Source of the DNA: Bartonella queenslandensis
GTDB lineage: Bacteria; Pseudomonadota; Alphaproteobacteria; Rhizobiales; Rhizobiaceae
DNA length: 49,913 nucleotides
Assembly: GCF_018155095.1 (NCBI RefSeq)
Contig: NZ_NAAI01000013.1
Span: 1-49,913, forward strand
Reading direction: 5' to 3'
The translations under genes were made by a program, and so were the position numbers. The notes under the pieces were generated by a model. That model had not been told where the DNA came from, did no database searches, and saw only the letters and a program-made list of their open reading frames with translations. Numbering within the stretch: position 1 is the first letter of the stretch; every line of letters begins with the position of its first letter. Shown here in pieces: positions 39,171 to 47,188 of the stretch.

Positions 39171-39200
39171 TTCTCCTCGCCATATTAAAGACGAGAAGAA
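39171..39200 (-). terminator. Hairpin after the L6 antirepressor
   Basis: TTCTCCTCG (39171-39179) pairs with CGAGAAGAA (39192-39200) with one mismatch, 22 bases beyond the stop at 39222 on the minus strand. Probable terminator between convergent units. Confidence 0.5.
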
Positions 39201-39221
39201 AGGGGAGTTACGTTTTTAAAT

Positions 39222-39770
39222 CTAAGCAGCTTTTACAACAGATTTTGCCAAGACCTGTTTTGCTTCTTCAATGAGTGTTTTATATTGTTTGCTTTCTTCT
39301 GCTAACGTAAAGGCTTTAACAAGATGCATGTGGAGAGGACCATAAATATAAACAGCCTTTTTAGTTGGAGACATTTTATCCCAATCTTTTGGGAAATCAA
39401 AGCGTGTATCACGGTCATTATCAACAGATTGGCTTTTTAACTTTTTCTCACACTCAATAAAGTAACGACGAGCTTGTCTGCCTTTCTCATTGCGTTCAAC
39501 CATTGAGAGTTCTTTCGCCATGTCTAATGTGAGCTGATATTCTATTACTGTGACAGCTCTAGATTTTGCGCTTCCCAATTTTGGGAACCGCAAATCTTGT
39601 GTTTTTATAAAGTCTTTACCTTCTTCAAATGTATATTGATTAATACGATCTGTAATCCAAGTAGCGAAACGTTTTCCTATTTCCATGAATGCATGTAATT
39701 CACGTGCGTTAACAGTTTGAACAGCTTCCTGATCAATTGTTTGTTCCGTAATTTTTATAAGCATGTTCAT
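39222..39770 (-). CDS. AntA-type phage antirepressor
   Basis: 182 aa. AntA domain: VQTVNARELHAFMEIGKRFATWITDRINQYTFEEGKDFIKTQDLRFPKLGSAKSRAVTVIEYQLTLDMAKELSMVERN. It is close to the gene at 1645 in this half, but its C-terminal module (DTRFDFPKDWDKMSPTKKAVYIYGPLHMHLVKAF) is closer to that of the Rha-type gene at 11633. It is thus a visible recombinant. It lies behind leader L6. Confidence 0.87.
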   Translation of the reverse strand: MNMLIKITEQTIDQEAVQTVNARELHAFMEIGKRFATWITDRINQYTFEEGKDFIKTQDLRFPKLGSAKSRAVTVIEYQLTLDMAKELSMVERNEKGRQARRYFIECEKKLKSQSVDNDRDTRFDFPKDWDKMSPTKKAVYIYGPLHMHLVKAFTLAEESKQYKTLIEEAKQVLAKSVVKAA

Positions 39771-40013
39771 AATGAACTCCTAGTTGTTAGATGTTTTTCA
39801 TTGACACTTTTTATAAAAATGCCGGGTGCTGAAAAACACGGCAACTAGCCCGTCGTTATGCCTTTCCCCAAAGGGTATTGTATAGCATAACCACACCCGA
39901 CAAAATTATTATATGCGTGTAGCATACAATGAGTCAAAGCTTTTAAATTGCGGAAGATCAGTTATTTCGGCAACTAATCCGCTAGTTGTTTTCAAGTGTT
40001 TTTCAAGCACCTG
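39771..40013 (-). ncRNA. Structured antirepressor leader RNA, copy L6
   Basis: Minus strand: word CAACTAG at 39988-39982, complement CTAGTTG at 39848-39842, word again at 39786-39780 followed by GAG of the ribosome-binding site. The long helix is GGTGC(T)TGAAAAACAC with GTGTTTTTCAGCACC: two base pairs changed on both strands relative to L1, with the bulge kept. The final hairpin is CAxTTTTT/AAAAAGTG, again different sequence but paired. This copy gives the strongest covariation evidence. Confidence 0.75.
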
Positions 40014-40018
40014 ATTCG

Positions 40019-40048
40019 ACAATAGACATAATGTTGCCATATTGTCAA
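40019..40048 (-). promoter_or_regulatory. Promoter of RNA leader L6
   Basis: Minus strand: TTGACA (40048-40043), 18 bases, TATTGT (40024-40019). Predicted start at about 40012, one base before the first paired leader base. Confidence 0.65.
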
Positions 40049-40371
40049 GCAACTTCCGATATTTTTTTAATGCTCTTATTTATTTCATCTATGAGAGGCT
40101 CGTAATTGAGAACGCTTTTCGGAATAGCACCACCGTAAACCCATGCTTTTACTTGCGCTTTGGTGCTAAAATCTGCCTTTTCTGGTATGGTGTAATACTG
40201 ACCGCCATCAAACTTTTCACACTCTCTTGTGCCGTCTTCATATTCGTAGAGGTTGTAAAAATATTCCTCTGCTCCGTCTCCCCAAGGAACATACCCCACA
40301 GCCGTTGCGATAAACTTTTTTTGCATTGGCTGTTTACGTTTTTTAAATAATCGTTGTTTTAAAATTTCCAT
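40045..40371 (-). CDS. Hypothetical protein
   Basis: 108 aa; ATG 40326 (MQKKFIATAV) is a possible shorter start. ATAVGYVPWGDGAEEYFYNLYEYEDGTRECEKFDGG is followed by TKAQVKAWVYGGAIPKSVLNYEPLIDEINKSI. No family recognised. The C-terminus overlaps the L6 promoter. It follows the replication genes on the same strand after a gap of about 180 bases that contains no gene. Confidence 0.55.
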   Translation of the reverse strand: MEILKQRLFKKRKQPMQKKFIATAVGYVPWGDGAEEYFYNLYEYEDGTRECEKFDGGQYYTIPEKADFSTKAQVKAWVYGGAIPKSVLNYEPLIDEINKSIKKISEVA

Positions 40372-40548
40372 GTTTTGATCCTATTTTTACCAATAGGTTA
40401 ATTTACCTTAAATTTGATCGTAAAGAGCGTTTTATATTGCGGATGTGGTTTTATCATAAAATCTTTAAATCGCTTTGTACGGTACCTTTTTGTCGATTTA
40501 AACCCATATCTAATCCAATATGAATACAAAACTTCACTACTTTGCTAT

Positions 40549-41040
40549 TTATTCGATGTGCTTTATTACCCTATCAAGGTCATCTAAAATCTTTTCAAGG
40601 CGTTCTGATGATACTGATGGCTTTTGATCAGTTGCATTTACCTCTGCCTTTTGAAGATCCTTAAGAATGCGATTTGCTTGGTAACGAATATCGCTTTCAA
40701 GTTTTTCACAATAGCGATAAAAATCTGCTGTAGACGGCATAAAGGTTGTGTTTAAGCCCTCTGCTTTGCCTTTCAACACGTTCTTTGTTGCTGTTTGCAA
40801 TATCCAGCTGCTTATGCCTTCAAGAGTGTAAAAATACGCAAGTGCTGTCGCTTTCTCATCGGATCCCATGGGGCTTTTGAGCCCATTTGAAAGGACAAGA
40901 TACGTTGTTTGTATTTCTTCTTCGGTCGCTTTTTTCTCAAGCTTTTCCAACGCATCATGAACTAATGAGGTAATTCTCTCCGCTTCTGCAATCAATGGTT
41001 TTTGCCCCGTTTTCCAAAGGAATGGTGGTTCGGTTATCAT
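40549..41040 (-). CDS. Hypothetical protein following the replication protein
   Basis: 163 aa from ATG 41040; the frame stays open to 41154 and the start is unclear, since the GAGG before 41040 is very close. IAEAERITSLVHDALEKLEKKATEEEIQTTYLVLSNGL, SDEKATALAYFYTLEGISSWILQTATKNVLKGKAEGL, then MPSTADFYRYCEKLESDIRYQANRIL. Entirely helical. It overlaps the replication gene and may be a helper or loader in phage replication. Function not recognised. Confidence 0.6.
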   Translation of the reverse strand: MITEPPFLWKTGQKPLIAEAERITSLVHDALEKLEKKATEEEIQTTYLVLSNGLKSPMGSDEKATALAYFYTLEGISSWILQTATKNVLKGKAEGLNTTFMPSTADFYRYCEKLESDIRYQANRILKDLQKAEVNATDQKPSVSSERLEKILDDLDRVIKHIE

Positions 41041-42019
41041 CCTCGAATAAAAATTTGTAAACACTATCTGAATTTTTGATATTGGACATGTGCTGTGCAA
41101 CGCGATAACTCCATCCGCGCTGGTGTTCTGTTTTTTCATTGCTTGGCTTTCCATAAATTTTTCCTTTCTCTAAATTCTCGATAGTTCTTCTCACCCAGTT
41201 ACGCCACGTTGCTTGCCAATCGATTTTTGTTGCATTTGCTCCAGCTTTTGAACGCCAGTAATCTCGAAACTTTGCGATTTCGACTTTGACACGCTCTGGA
41301 GGCAAGCCCTCCGCAATGGCAAAATCGTAATCGGGTTCAAAATCAGCAGGCAATCGACAGCCCCGATTAGCTTTAGACCGCTTGGCTTTTTTAGGAACGT
41401 TTTCTTGCTCGTGAATGGGTAGTTGGCTATCTGCACCCGTTTCGATTTGTTCTGCTTGGCTCTCGAGATCATGAACCTCTGTTGGCTTGTGAACCAAATC
41501 GGTTGTTTGTAAATTTTCAGAACCAATTTCTTTTTTTGCTAAAACGATAGTTTTAGTTTTTTTATTATATATGTTATTGTCTATGTTAATGTGTTTCATC
41601 ATGATGTCATCATGACCTCGTGATGACGTCATCATGACATCATCATGGTTTTTTGATGAGTTATCTTTATGCCTATTTTTCTTAGTATTTGCAGCTTTTA
41701 TAGCTTTTTCTGAAAGTTTATTTAGATTCTCATTGCAATTTTTTAATTCTTCTTCAACATCAAGATTCCATAAACGACCATCTGCTAAACGAATGATGTA
41801 TCCCTCTTCTAGCAAAACATTCAATGCTGTTTCAAATTTCTTTACTGAATAACCAGTGTAATGAGATAAAACTTTAATATTACAAAAAAGAGGTTCACCA
41901 GTACGAAGCATGCGAAATCGCAATCTCATATAGATATTACCTTCTACAGGAGGTAAATAATCGACGACCACTGCCCATTTATCGGCAAACAGTCTCGTCC
42001 ATGGTATTTTACTGGACAT
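40955..42019 (-). CDS. Phage replication protein, DUF1376-like N-terminus
   Basis: 354 aa. N-terminal winged-helix-like part: WTRLFADKWAVVVDYLPPVEGNIYMRLRFRMLRTGEPL, VLSHYTGYSVKKFETALNVLLEEGYI. A low-complexity linker (about 105-215) leads to a C-terminal block CRLPADFEPDYDFAIAEGLPPERVKVEIAKFRDYWRSKAGANATKIDWQATWRNWVRR, shared by phage replication/DnaT-like proteins. It likely binds the origin or loads helicase. It overlaps the RuvC-like stop by 11 bases. Confidence 0.8.
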   Translation of the reverse strand: MSSKIPWTRLFADKWAVVVDYLPPVEGNIYMRLRFRMLRTGEPLFCNIKVLSHYTGYSVKKFETALNVLLEEGYIIRLADGRLWNLDVEEELKNCNENLNKLSEKAIKAANTKKNRHKDNSSKNHDDVMMTSSRGHDDIMMKHINIDNNIYNKKTKTIVLAKKEIGSENLQTTDLVHKPTEVHDLESQAEQIETGADSQLPIHEQENVPKKAKRSKANRGCRLPADFEPDYDFAIAEGLPPERVKVEIAKFRDYWRSKAGANATKIDWQATWRNWVRRTIENLEKGKIYGKPSNEKTEHQRGWSYRVAQHMSNIKNSDSVYKFLFEDDNRTTIPLENGAKTIDCRSGENYLISS

Positions 42020-42488
42020 GTATATCCCCTTCTTTCATTAAATATAAAATTGCTAAAGCATCTGCTTCGTTATCATCACAAGGCGCGTGACCTTTTGCAC
42101 GCATTGCCTTTATCATTTCTTCTTTTGAGGCATTCCCTTTGCCTGTCATTGCTTTCTTAATCGTACCAACGGGAATGCCTTCATACGGTATCTGATGATG
42201 TTCACACCAAGCTGTTAGAGTTGCTAGAAAGCCCCCATAAACATGCGCAGCATCTGTACCCACATGCCGGCGTACCTCTTCAAAATACACCGCATCAATT
42301 TCATCAACAGACCTCTTTAATTCAGTAAGCCATTTCTTAAAGCGCAGATAACGCATGCCACCGCCTTCAAAACGGCGTGATTGAAAATGTTCTGTATCGC
42401 TTGTGATAAAACCATCAGCATCACGGAGCGCCCAGCCTGTCTTAGTCCCTAGATCAAGACAAAGAATGGTTTGTGCTTTAGTGATCAT
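42009..42488 (-). CDS. RuvC-like Holliday junction resolvase
   Basis: 159 aa. RNase-H fold with acidic catalytic residues visible: D12 in ILCLDLGTKTGWAL, E70/E71 in VYFEEVRRHVG, D138/D139 and D143 in CDDNEADALAI. It probably resolves branched recombination intermediates before packaging, in partnership with ERF and the YqaJ nuclease. It is the first gene of a minus-strand block that also holds the replication protein. Confidence 0.88.
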   Translation of the reverse strand: MITKAQTILCLDLGTKTGWALRDADGFITSDTEHFQSRRFEGGGMRYLRFKKWLTELKRSVDEIDAVYFEEVRRHVGTDAAHVYGGFLATLTAWCEHHQIPYEGIPVGTIKKAMTGKGNASKEEMIKAMRAKGHAPCDDNEADALAILYLMKEGDIHVQ

Positions 42489-42613
42489 AATCCCCCCTTA
42501 AAGTGTTGCGTATTTATATGCGTGCTATGACAGAACGTGTTGTGATTGCCTGTCTTGAAAAAATATTTTTGAAAAAGTAATCTCCCAACGATTCTAAGAA
42601 AGTGGGGGGAGTT

Positions 42614-43405
42614 ATGATGCAAGAATGGATAAAGATATTTCTTACAGGTTTCCTGTCATTTATAGGATCACTTTCAGTAGCGCTTATTTTAAGAAATAAA
42701 GACCGTAAAGAAGCAGCCAAAATCCGCAAAGATGATTTAGAAAAAGCTGCAAAAAAACGAGAAGAAGATAGAGAATGGATAAGCAAGCAATTTGCAGAAA
42801 GCCAAAAACAAACTACAGCTCTTGAAGAGCAAGCGATATCGACAAAAGATCTTGCTGAATGGTCAAAACAACATGTTGAAATTTTATTATGCGCTTCAAG
42901 ACCCCCCTTAGATCTCAAAGCGGGCTTCGACCTATTAGGACAAGTAAATGGTATCTCATATATAGCGATGATATTGCAGGTTACAAATCTAACAAAGAAA
43001 GATATTTTAATAAGAAATATACAAATGTCAGAAAGCAGCCCCTTTGAATTTATTGAAAATGTTTGTTTGTTTACCCAGTATAGGTCTGATATAGTGGACG
43101 ATTGTGTCGTCATTAAGAGAACAGCTCCCAAATACATTTCTTTAGATCCTAAAGAGATCAAATCGAACTCCACCGTAGAGTTTGCTTTAAATTTTTTCAT
43201 TATGCCTGCTACTAAGCGCACTTTTTTTCACTTTCTATTAAGCTGCTCTGACTTCAATGTCCGAAATATTGCAAATTGTACCCTTGAACACACTTCACCG
43301 GATAATCCAGATGAATTAGTCACTGCTCGTTTTTGGGCATCATATCCACGCGACAAGTTTACGTTTAAAAAATATGATCCCAAAATTCTTCAGTCTCAAT
43401 CTTAA
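42614..43405 (+). CDS. Membrane-anchored coiled-coil protein of unknown function
   Basis: 263 aa from ATG 42614, after GGGGGAG; a GTG at 42602 is an alternative. One N-terminal membrane helix (IFLTGFLSFIGSLSVALIL), a long charged coiled coil (about 27-85, RKEAAKIRKDDLEKAAKKREEDREW), then a beta-rich domain (about 95-250). Single gene on the plus strand between minus-strand replication genes. Its 3' end overlaps the next gene on the other strand by 41 bases. It could act in superinfection exclusion or defence; that is a guess from architecture. Confidence 0.7.
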   Translation: MMQEWIKIFLTGFLSFIGSLSVALILRNKDRKEAAKIRKDDLEKAAKKREEDREWISKQFAESQKQTTALEEQAISTKDLAEWSKQHVEILLCASRPPLDLKAGFDLLGQVNGISYIAMILQVTNLTKKDILIRNIQMSESSPFEFIENVCLFTQYRSDIVDDCVVIKRTAPKYISLDPKEIKSNSTVEFALNFFIMPATKRTFFHFLLSCSDFNVRNIANCTLEHTSPDNPDELVTARFWASYPRDKFTFKKYDPKILQSQS

Positions 43406-43868
43406 TGTCGCAATTCTCTACGGAAGTATGTTCTCCTGAAACAAGAAAATCTATTGGTTTGATCTTTTCTTTGATCAACGTATAAATTTGGTAATTTAGT
43501 TCACTAATAAGCTTCATTTGTGAAGCCAACTTTAATCTTTGTTCATACAGTGTCTTATTTTTTTGCTTAATTAAAGTGGATAGGTTTTCAAGTACCGCTT
43601 GTTGCTCCTCAATTGATTTGTCTCGCTCTGCAAGAGTTTCTTCATGCCATCTCATCCAACTATCAAATTTTGATTTATGCCATTCTTCTCGTTTTTTAAG
43701 AATTTTTGTATGAATTGCATATCGTTTTATGAGTTCTTCTCTACTACAATCACGATCCGGTATCCGTACAAATTCTTTCACAAATTTATCTCCATCCTCG
43801 ATTTTTGTATTACAACCTATTAATCTACAAAACTGGGTGTAGATTTTCTGCAATATTCCGTTTCTCAT
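43365..43868 (-). CDS. Coiled-coil hypothetical protein
   Basis: 167 aa. KFVKEFVRIPDRDCSREELIKRYAIHTKILKKREEWHKSKFDSWMRWHEETLAERDKSIEEQQAVLENLSTLIKQKNKTL is a long helical region with heptad character. No enzyme motif. It follows Cro on the minus strand, with a 12-base gap, so it is an early gene. It is convergent with the membrane protein gene at 42614. Confidence 0.65.
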   Translation of the reverse strand: MRNGILQKIYTQFCRLIGCNTKIEDGDKFVKEFVRIPDRDCSREELIKRYAIHTKILKKREEWHKSKFDSWMRWHEETLAERDKSIEEQQAVLENLSTLIKQKNKTLYEQRLKLASQMKLISELNYQIYTLIKEKIKPIDFLVSGEHTSVENCDIKIETEEFWDHIF

Positions 43869-43879
43869 AATCTTTCTAT

Positions 43880-44155
43880 TTAAGCCTGTGAATGCTGCTG
43901 TGGCTGTTTGTTATTAGCTGTAGTAAGTGGCATCCCCTCCTCTTCAAGAGAGGGACGTGGATATAAATCGACATACCAGTCAACGGGACGAACAATACCA
44001 TTGGTTGTCTTTTCAATCTTTAAGACAATTTCAGGCTCAGGAAACCGCAAGCCGCGTAAATACCTGTTAATTGTACTCTGTGCTACGCCAACTTGCCTCC
44101 CAAATTCGGCTTGAGATAGTTTGTTTCGTATGAGATATGATTTCAATTTTTCCAT
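43880..44155 (-). CDS. Cro-like helix-turn-helix repressor
   Basis: 91 aa. LKSYLIRNKLSQAEFGRQVGVAQSTINRYLRGLRFPEPEIVLKIEKTTNGIVRPVDWYVDLYP is a Cro/YdaS-type helix-turn-helix. It is divergently transcribed from the CI-like gene across a 94-bp operator region, the classical lambdoid switch. It heads the minus-strand early block. Confidence 0.85.
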   Translation of the reverse strand: MEKLKSYLIRNKLSQAEFGRQVGVAQSTINRYLRGLRFPEPEIVLKIEKTTNGIVRPVDWYVDLYPRPSLEEEGMPLTTANNKQPQQHSQA

Positions 44156-44249
44156 AACTCAAATAAATACCATAAAAGACTATTTTAGTCAATGAAAAAT
44201 ACCTTTATGGACTTTGTTAAATAAATAGTCTTGGTATAAGGTTTAGAGC
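44156..44249. promoter_or_regulatory. CI/Cro operator region
   Basis: The 94-bp gap holds a perfect palindrome GACTATTTTAGTC (44178-44190). A second inverted half-site pair, ATACCATAAAAGACTATTT (from 44168) against AAATAGTCTTGGTAT (44223-44237), lies across the gap. These are plausible repressor sites covering both divergent promoters; the exact boxes were not resolved. Confidence 0.55.
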
Positions 44250-44903
44250 ATGCATATAATTAAAAAATTGAGGAAAGAGTTGGGACTCACACAGATGGAA
44301 TTGGCTGAAAAGGCTGGTACCACGCAACCTCAAATAAAGCGACTTGAAAAAAGTGAGCGAAAATTAACCAAAGAGTGGGCGGAAAAGTTAGCACCACATC
44401 TTGGTGTAAAGCCGTTTAATCTTCTTTTCCCAGAAGACGAGGAAATACATCCCATATCTAATGCTATTGGAATGATACCGGTGATAGGTAAAGTCGCTGC
44501 TAGCTCGTGGATGTCGGTCGAAGATATGGATTTTGGATTTGATGACATAGAATATGTACCTAGTACCTCGAAATATCCAACTCATTTTCAATTTGCTTTA
44601 AAAATCGAAGGCAACTGTCTCAATAAAATTGCTCGTGATGGTGATCAGCTTATTTGCGTAGACATAATAAAAGCCGGTATTAATATAGAACCTGACGATC
44701 TCGTGATAGTTGAACGCAGCCGATTCAATGGTCAAATGGTTGAGCGTACAGCTAAACGTATACGTCAAACTACTAGTGGATTTGAACTATGGCCTGAAAG
44801 TACTGAACCCAATCATCAAGAACCTATCAAAATAAATGGGGCAACTGATGGAGAGGAGATTCGTATAGTTGGGAAAGTTCTTTGGATTTTAAGAAAACCC
44901 TAA
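44250..44903 (+). CDS. CI-like lysogenic repressor with degenerate S24 peptidase domain
   Basis: 217 aa. N-terminal XRE helix-turn-helix (LRKELGLTQMELAEKAGTTQPQIKRLEKSERKLT). The C-terminal S24/LexA-like domain has the stretch ALKIEGNCLNKIARDGD, where family members have G-(D/N)-S-M: Cys123 replaces the nucleophile Ser, while a candidate Lys (K169 in ERTAKRIR) remains. No Ala-Gly or Cys-Gly cleavage site is seen between about 68 and 90. Probably dimerises but does not self-cleave. Confidence 0.85.
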   Translation: MHIIKKLRKELGLTQMELAEKAGTTQPQIKRLEKSERKLTKEWAEKLAPHLGVKPFNLLFPEDEEIHPISNAIGMIPVIGKVAASSWMSVEDMDFGFDDIEYVPSTSKYPTHFQFALKIEGNCLNKIARDGDQLICVDIIKAGINIEPDDLVIVERSRFNGQMVERTAKRIRQTTSGFELWPESTEPNHQEPIKINGATDGEEIRIVGKVLWILRKP

Positions 44904-44922
44904 AAACAAAGGAGAAGCGGGG

Positions 44923-45978
44923 ATGGGGACAGTAGACGAGAGCTTAAAAATAATAGCTGACAAAGTCAAAAATCATTCAGAAACTATGTTAACTGAAGAA
45001 GCGGTCAAAACAGCGGTCGTTTTACCGTTTCTGCGCGCACTTGGGTATGATATTTTTGATCCACTTGAAGTCATTCCTGAATTTACTGCTGATGCCGTTG
45101 GTAAAAAAGGTGAAAAAGTTGACTATGCTATCCGTATAGACGGTGAGATACGTATTCTTTTTGAGTGCAAACCGGTATCTTGCGAATTGAGTTCAAAGCA
45201 TTTAAATCAATTATATCGATACTTTAGTGTAACGAATGCTAAATTCGCGATTTTGACAAATGGTCGATTTTTTCATTTTTACACAGATCTTGATGCTGCA
45301 AACAAGCTTGATAATAGGCCATTCCTTACTTTTGATGTAACAGAATATAATACTGCGGTACTTACAGAGCTTAAAAAATTTGAACGTTCAGCATTTAATA
45401 TTGAAAATATATTAGTGACAGCCGAACAGCTTAAATATGTATCTGGAATAAAGCAAAACATCCAAAAAGAAATAGAAAATCCGTCCGAAGGTTTTGTTCG
45501 TGTTGTTTGCGCAGATGTTTATGAAGGACGCCTGACTGCTAATGTCTTAGAAATGCTCACAGGTGTTACCAAAAGTGCGTTTCGCGAGCTGATATCTGAT
45601 GTAGTAAAAAGTCGGCTTTCTAGCGCTTTACAAACAACAACTGAAGCCGACAAGCAAGATAATGTTGCTACATCTATTGGTAATGAACATAGCATAATAA
45701 CGACCGAAGAGGAGCTTGAAGGATTCATGATTGTCAAGGCAATTGCGCGCGAAGTTATTTCTGCCAACCGTATTGTTATCAGAGATGCAAAGTCGTACTG
45801 CGCTATTTTAATTGACAATAATAACAGAAAGCCGTTGGTTCGATTGCACTTTAACAGAAAACATAAGCAACTAGCTCTTTTCGATACTAATATTGATGAA
45901 AAAGTCGGTATTGAAACGCTAGATAATATTTATGATTTTGCAGATAGAATAAGAGAAACAGCAAAAAAATATCTATAA
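44923..45978 (+). CDS. Stand-alone HsdR N-terminal-type nuclease (COG4748-like)
   Basis: 351 aa with an AAAGGAG site, 19 bases after the CI stop. The N-terminal part has TEEAVKTAVVLPFLRALGYDIFDP, then KVDYAIRI (D68) and RILFECKP (E81, K83), the PD-(D/E)xK core of type I restriction R-subunit N-terminal domains. Then HLNQLYRYFSVTNAKFAILTNGRFFHFYTD. There is no helicase and no HsdM/HsdS. Its place beside CI implies expression in the lysogen, so a phage-defence role is a reasonable inference. Confidence 0.8.
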   Translation: MGTVDESLKIIADKVKNHSETMLTEEAVKTAVVLPFLRALGYDIFDPLEVIPEFTADAVGKKGEKVDYAIRIDGEIRILFECKPVSCELSSKHLNQLYRYFSVTNAKFAILTNGRFFHFYTDLDAANKLDNRPFLTFDVTEYNTAVLTELKKFERSAFNIENILVTAEQLKYVSGIKQNIQKEIENPSEGFVRVVCADVYEGRLTANVLEMLTGVTKSAFRELISDVVKSRLSSALQTTTEADKQDNVATSIGNEHSIITTEEELEGFMIVKAIAREVISANRIVIRDAKSYCAILIDNNNRKPLVRLHFNRKHKQLALFDTNIDEKVGIETLDNIYDFADRIRETAKKYL

Positions 45979-46001
45979 GATATTCTAACACCCCATCTAT
46001 G

Positions 46002-46024
46002 GCCCCGCTTCGGTGGGGTTTTCT
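46002..46024 (+). terminator. Strong intrinsic terminator
   Basis: CCCC and GGGG pair across GCTTCGGT (46003-46018), extended by flanking bases, and are followed by TTTTCT. It ends the CI-nuclease transcript 23 bases after the stop. Confidence 0.85.
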
Positions 46025-46390
46025 GTTCATCTCAAATTTTGATAAAAAACTATGTCGTTGTCCCCTCATCGATTAGCGCTGTCTGCGCACAACCCACAAT
46101 TTTTCTTTCATATAAGTTTCAAATACAGCTAACTGATTTATTTTTTACGGGATATCAGGAAGTATCATGCTCCTACACTAAACACTTACAATATCCAAAC
46201 TGATTCGTAATAAATATAAAGTCTATTTATAAAAAAACCATTTTAGCATAAAATGACTTGATCACAATAATCCTTTATGGTATATATTGTTTATAACAAC
46301 ACATCATGAAGAAGCACAAGCCGATTTGTGGTGTTCAATTAAATTACATTAATACAAACAATCGCCAAGAAGCGTTAGGGAGGGGAAATT
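46025..46390. other. Gene-free stretch before the recombination operon
   Basis: I see no gene. AAGTCTATTTATAAA (from about 46218) resembles the AATAGTC half-sites of the CI/Cro region and might be a further repressor site for the rightward operon. TATGGTATATATTG (about 46276) could hold a -10 box. The remainder is A/T-rich. Confidence 0.4.
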
Positions 46391-46765
46391 ATGGAAAAGC
46401 CAATTCTTATAAATTCCAATGAAATTTTATTAGTTGCCTACGATAAAGATCAACACATTGCAGAGTCTGGACCATTTGATGCAAGCCAAATTCTAAGCAT
46501 TGTTGATGAGGTAGATGATGCAATCCAAATCTTTCGCATCAATCCCTCTGAGAAGAGTTGTGAAGATATTTCTGAAGAGATTGCAGACGCATATGTAGAA
46601 GCAAATATTGAACATCTCTATGAGGATAGTAAGGTTCATTATTTTGTAGGTGAAAGTGATGCTTACCATGACCTTTTAGATGATTTAGCAAAAGAAAAAT
46701 ATAATGATGAGGTCTACGGGACCTACGAACAACAACACCGTTTGCGTCCTTGTGATGTGCTTTAA
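46391..46765 (+). CDS. Acidic hypothetical protein
   Basis: 124 aa with a GGAGGGG ribosome-binding site. Very acidic: SQILSIVDEVDDAIQIFRINPSEKSCEDISEEIADAYVEANIEHLYED. No family recognised. Its composition could fit a DNA mimic or an early inhibitor. It is the first gene of the plus-strand recombination operon and is followed by a terminator-like hairpin, so it may be expressed separately. Confidence 0.65.
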   Translation: MEKPILINSNEILLVAYDKDQHIAESGPFDASQILSIVDEVDDAIQIFRINPSEKSCEDISEEIADAYVEANIEHLYEDSKVHYFVGESDAYHDLLDDLAKEKYNDEVYGTYEQQHRLRPCDVL

Positions 46766-46772
46766 AAATTCT

Positions 46773-46800
46773 AAAGGGCGTTTGAAAAAGCGCCCCCTTT
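46773..46800 (+). terminator. Terminator after the acidic gene
   Basis: GGGCG pairs with CGCCC (AAGGGCG and GCGCCC around TTTGAAAAA) and is followed by CCTTTTCCC. Confidence 0.65.
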
Positions 46801-46829
46801 TCCCATCAATAATTGATTAGAGTAAACTT

Positions 46830-47180
46830 ATGAACACACATGATAGTGAAGGATATCTCATACCTGAAAACGAGGTAGACAACAAAATTGGTTATGTCCA
46901 AATGGTCAAAGCCCATGCAATGCATAGGCACTTACATTTGAAACAATATTTTTCCACTTGGTTTAATGATTGTGTTGAAAAGTTTGATCTAAAAGAAGGC
47001 GTGGATTTTGTTTTTACAAAACAAGAAGGGAACAGACAGAAGATTTGTCCAAAATCTGAAATAGAAACAGATAAAACCGATAATCATTACTTCAAAATTC
47101 ACGCAGCAAAGAAAATCGCTAAAGCAGAGCGCCATAGAAACTATGGCAGAATATTATACCAAGACTTGTGTTTTCATTAA
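46830..47180 (+). CDS. Short degenerate AntA-like protein
   Basis: 116 aa. HAMHRHLHLKQYFSTWFNDCVEKFDLKEGVDFVFTKQ corresponds to the AntA pattern (HAFLxIGxxFxxWIxxRI). The later part (NHYFKIHAAKKIAKAERHRNYGRILY) matches the YHLTLDMAKELSMVERN segment only loosely. No C-terminal module follows. There is no RNA leader in front. Possibly an antirepressor fragment or small regulator; it lies just before the Rha+ANT gene. Confidence 0.6.
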   Translation: MNTHDSEGYLIPENEVDNKIGYVQMVKAHAMHRHLHLKQYFSTWFNDCVEKFDLKEGVDFVFTKQEGNRQKICPKSEIETDKTDNHYFKIHAAKKIAKAERHRNYGRILYQDLCFH

Positions 47181-47188
47181 TTTAGGAA

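Noticed and set aside
42514..43221. 235-codon minus-strand ORF opposite the membrane-anchored protein gene
   Set aside because: The opposite frame has a ribosome-binding site, membrane helix and coiled coil; this one is Ser/Ile-rich without a domain and is most likely an antisense shadow.
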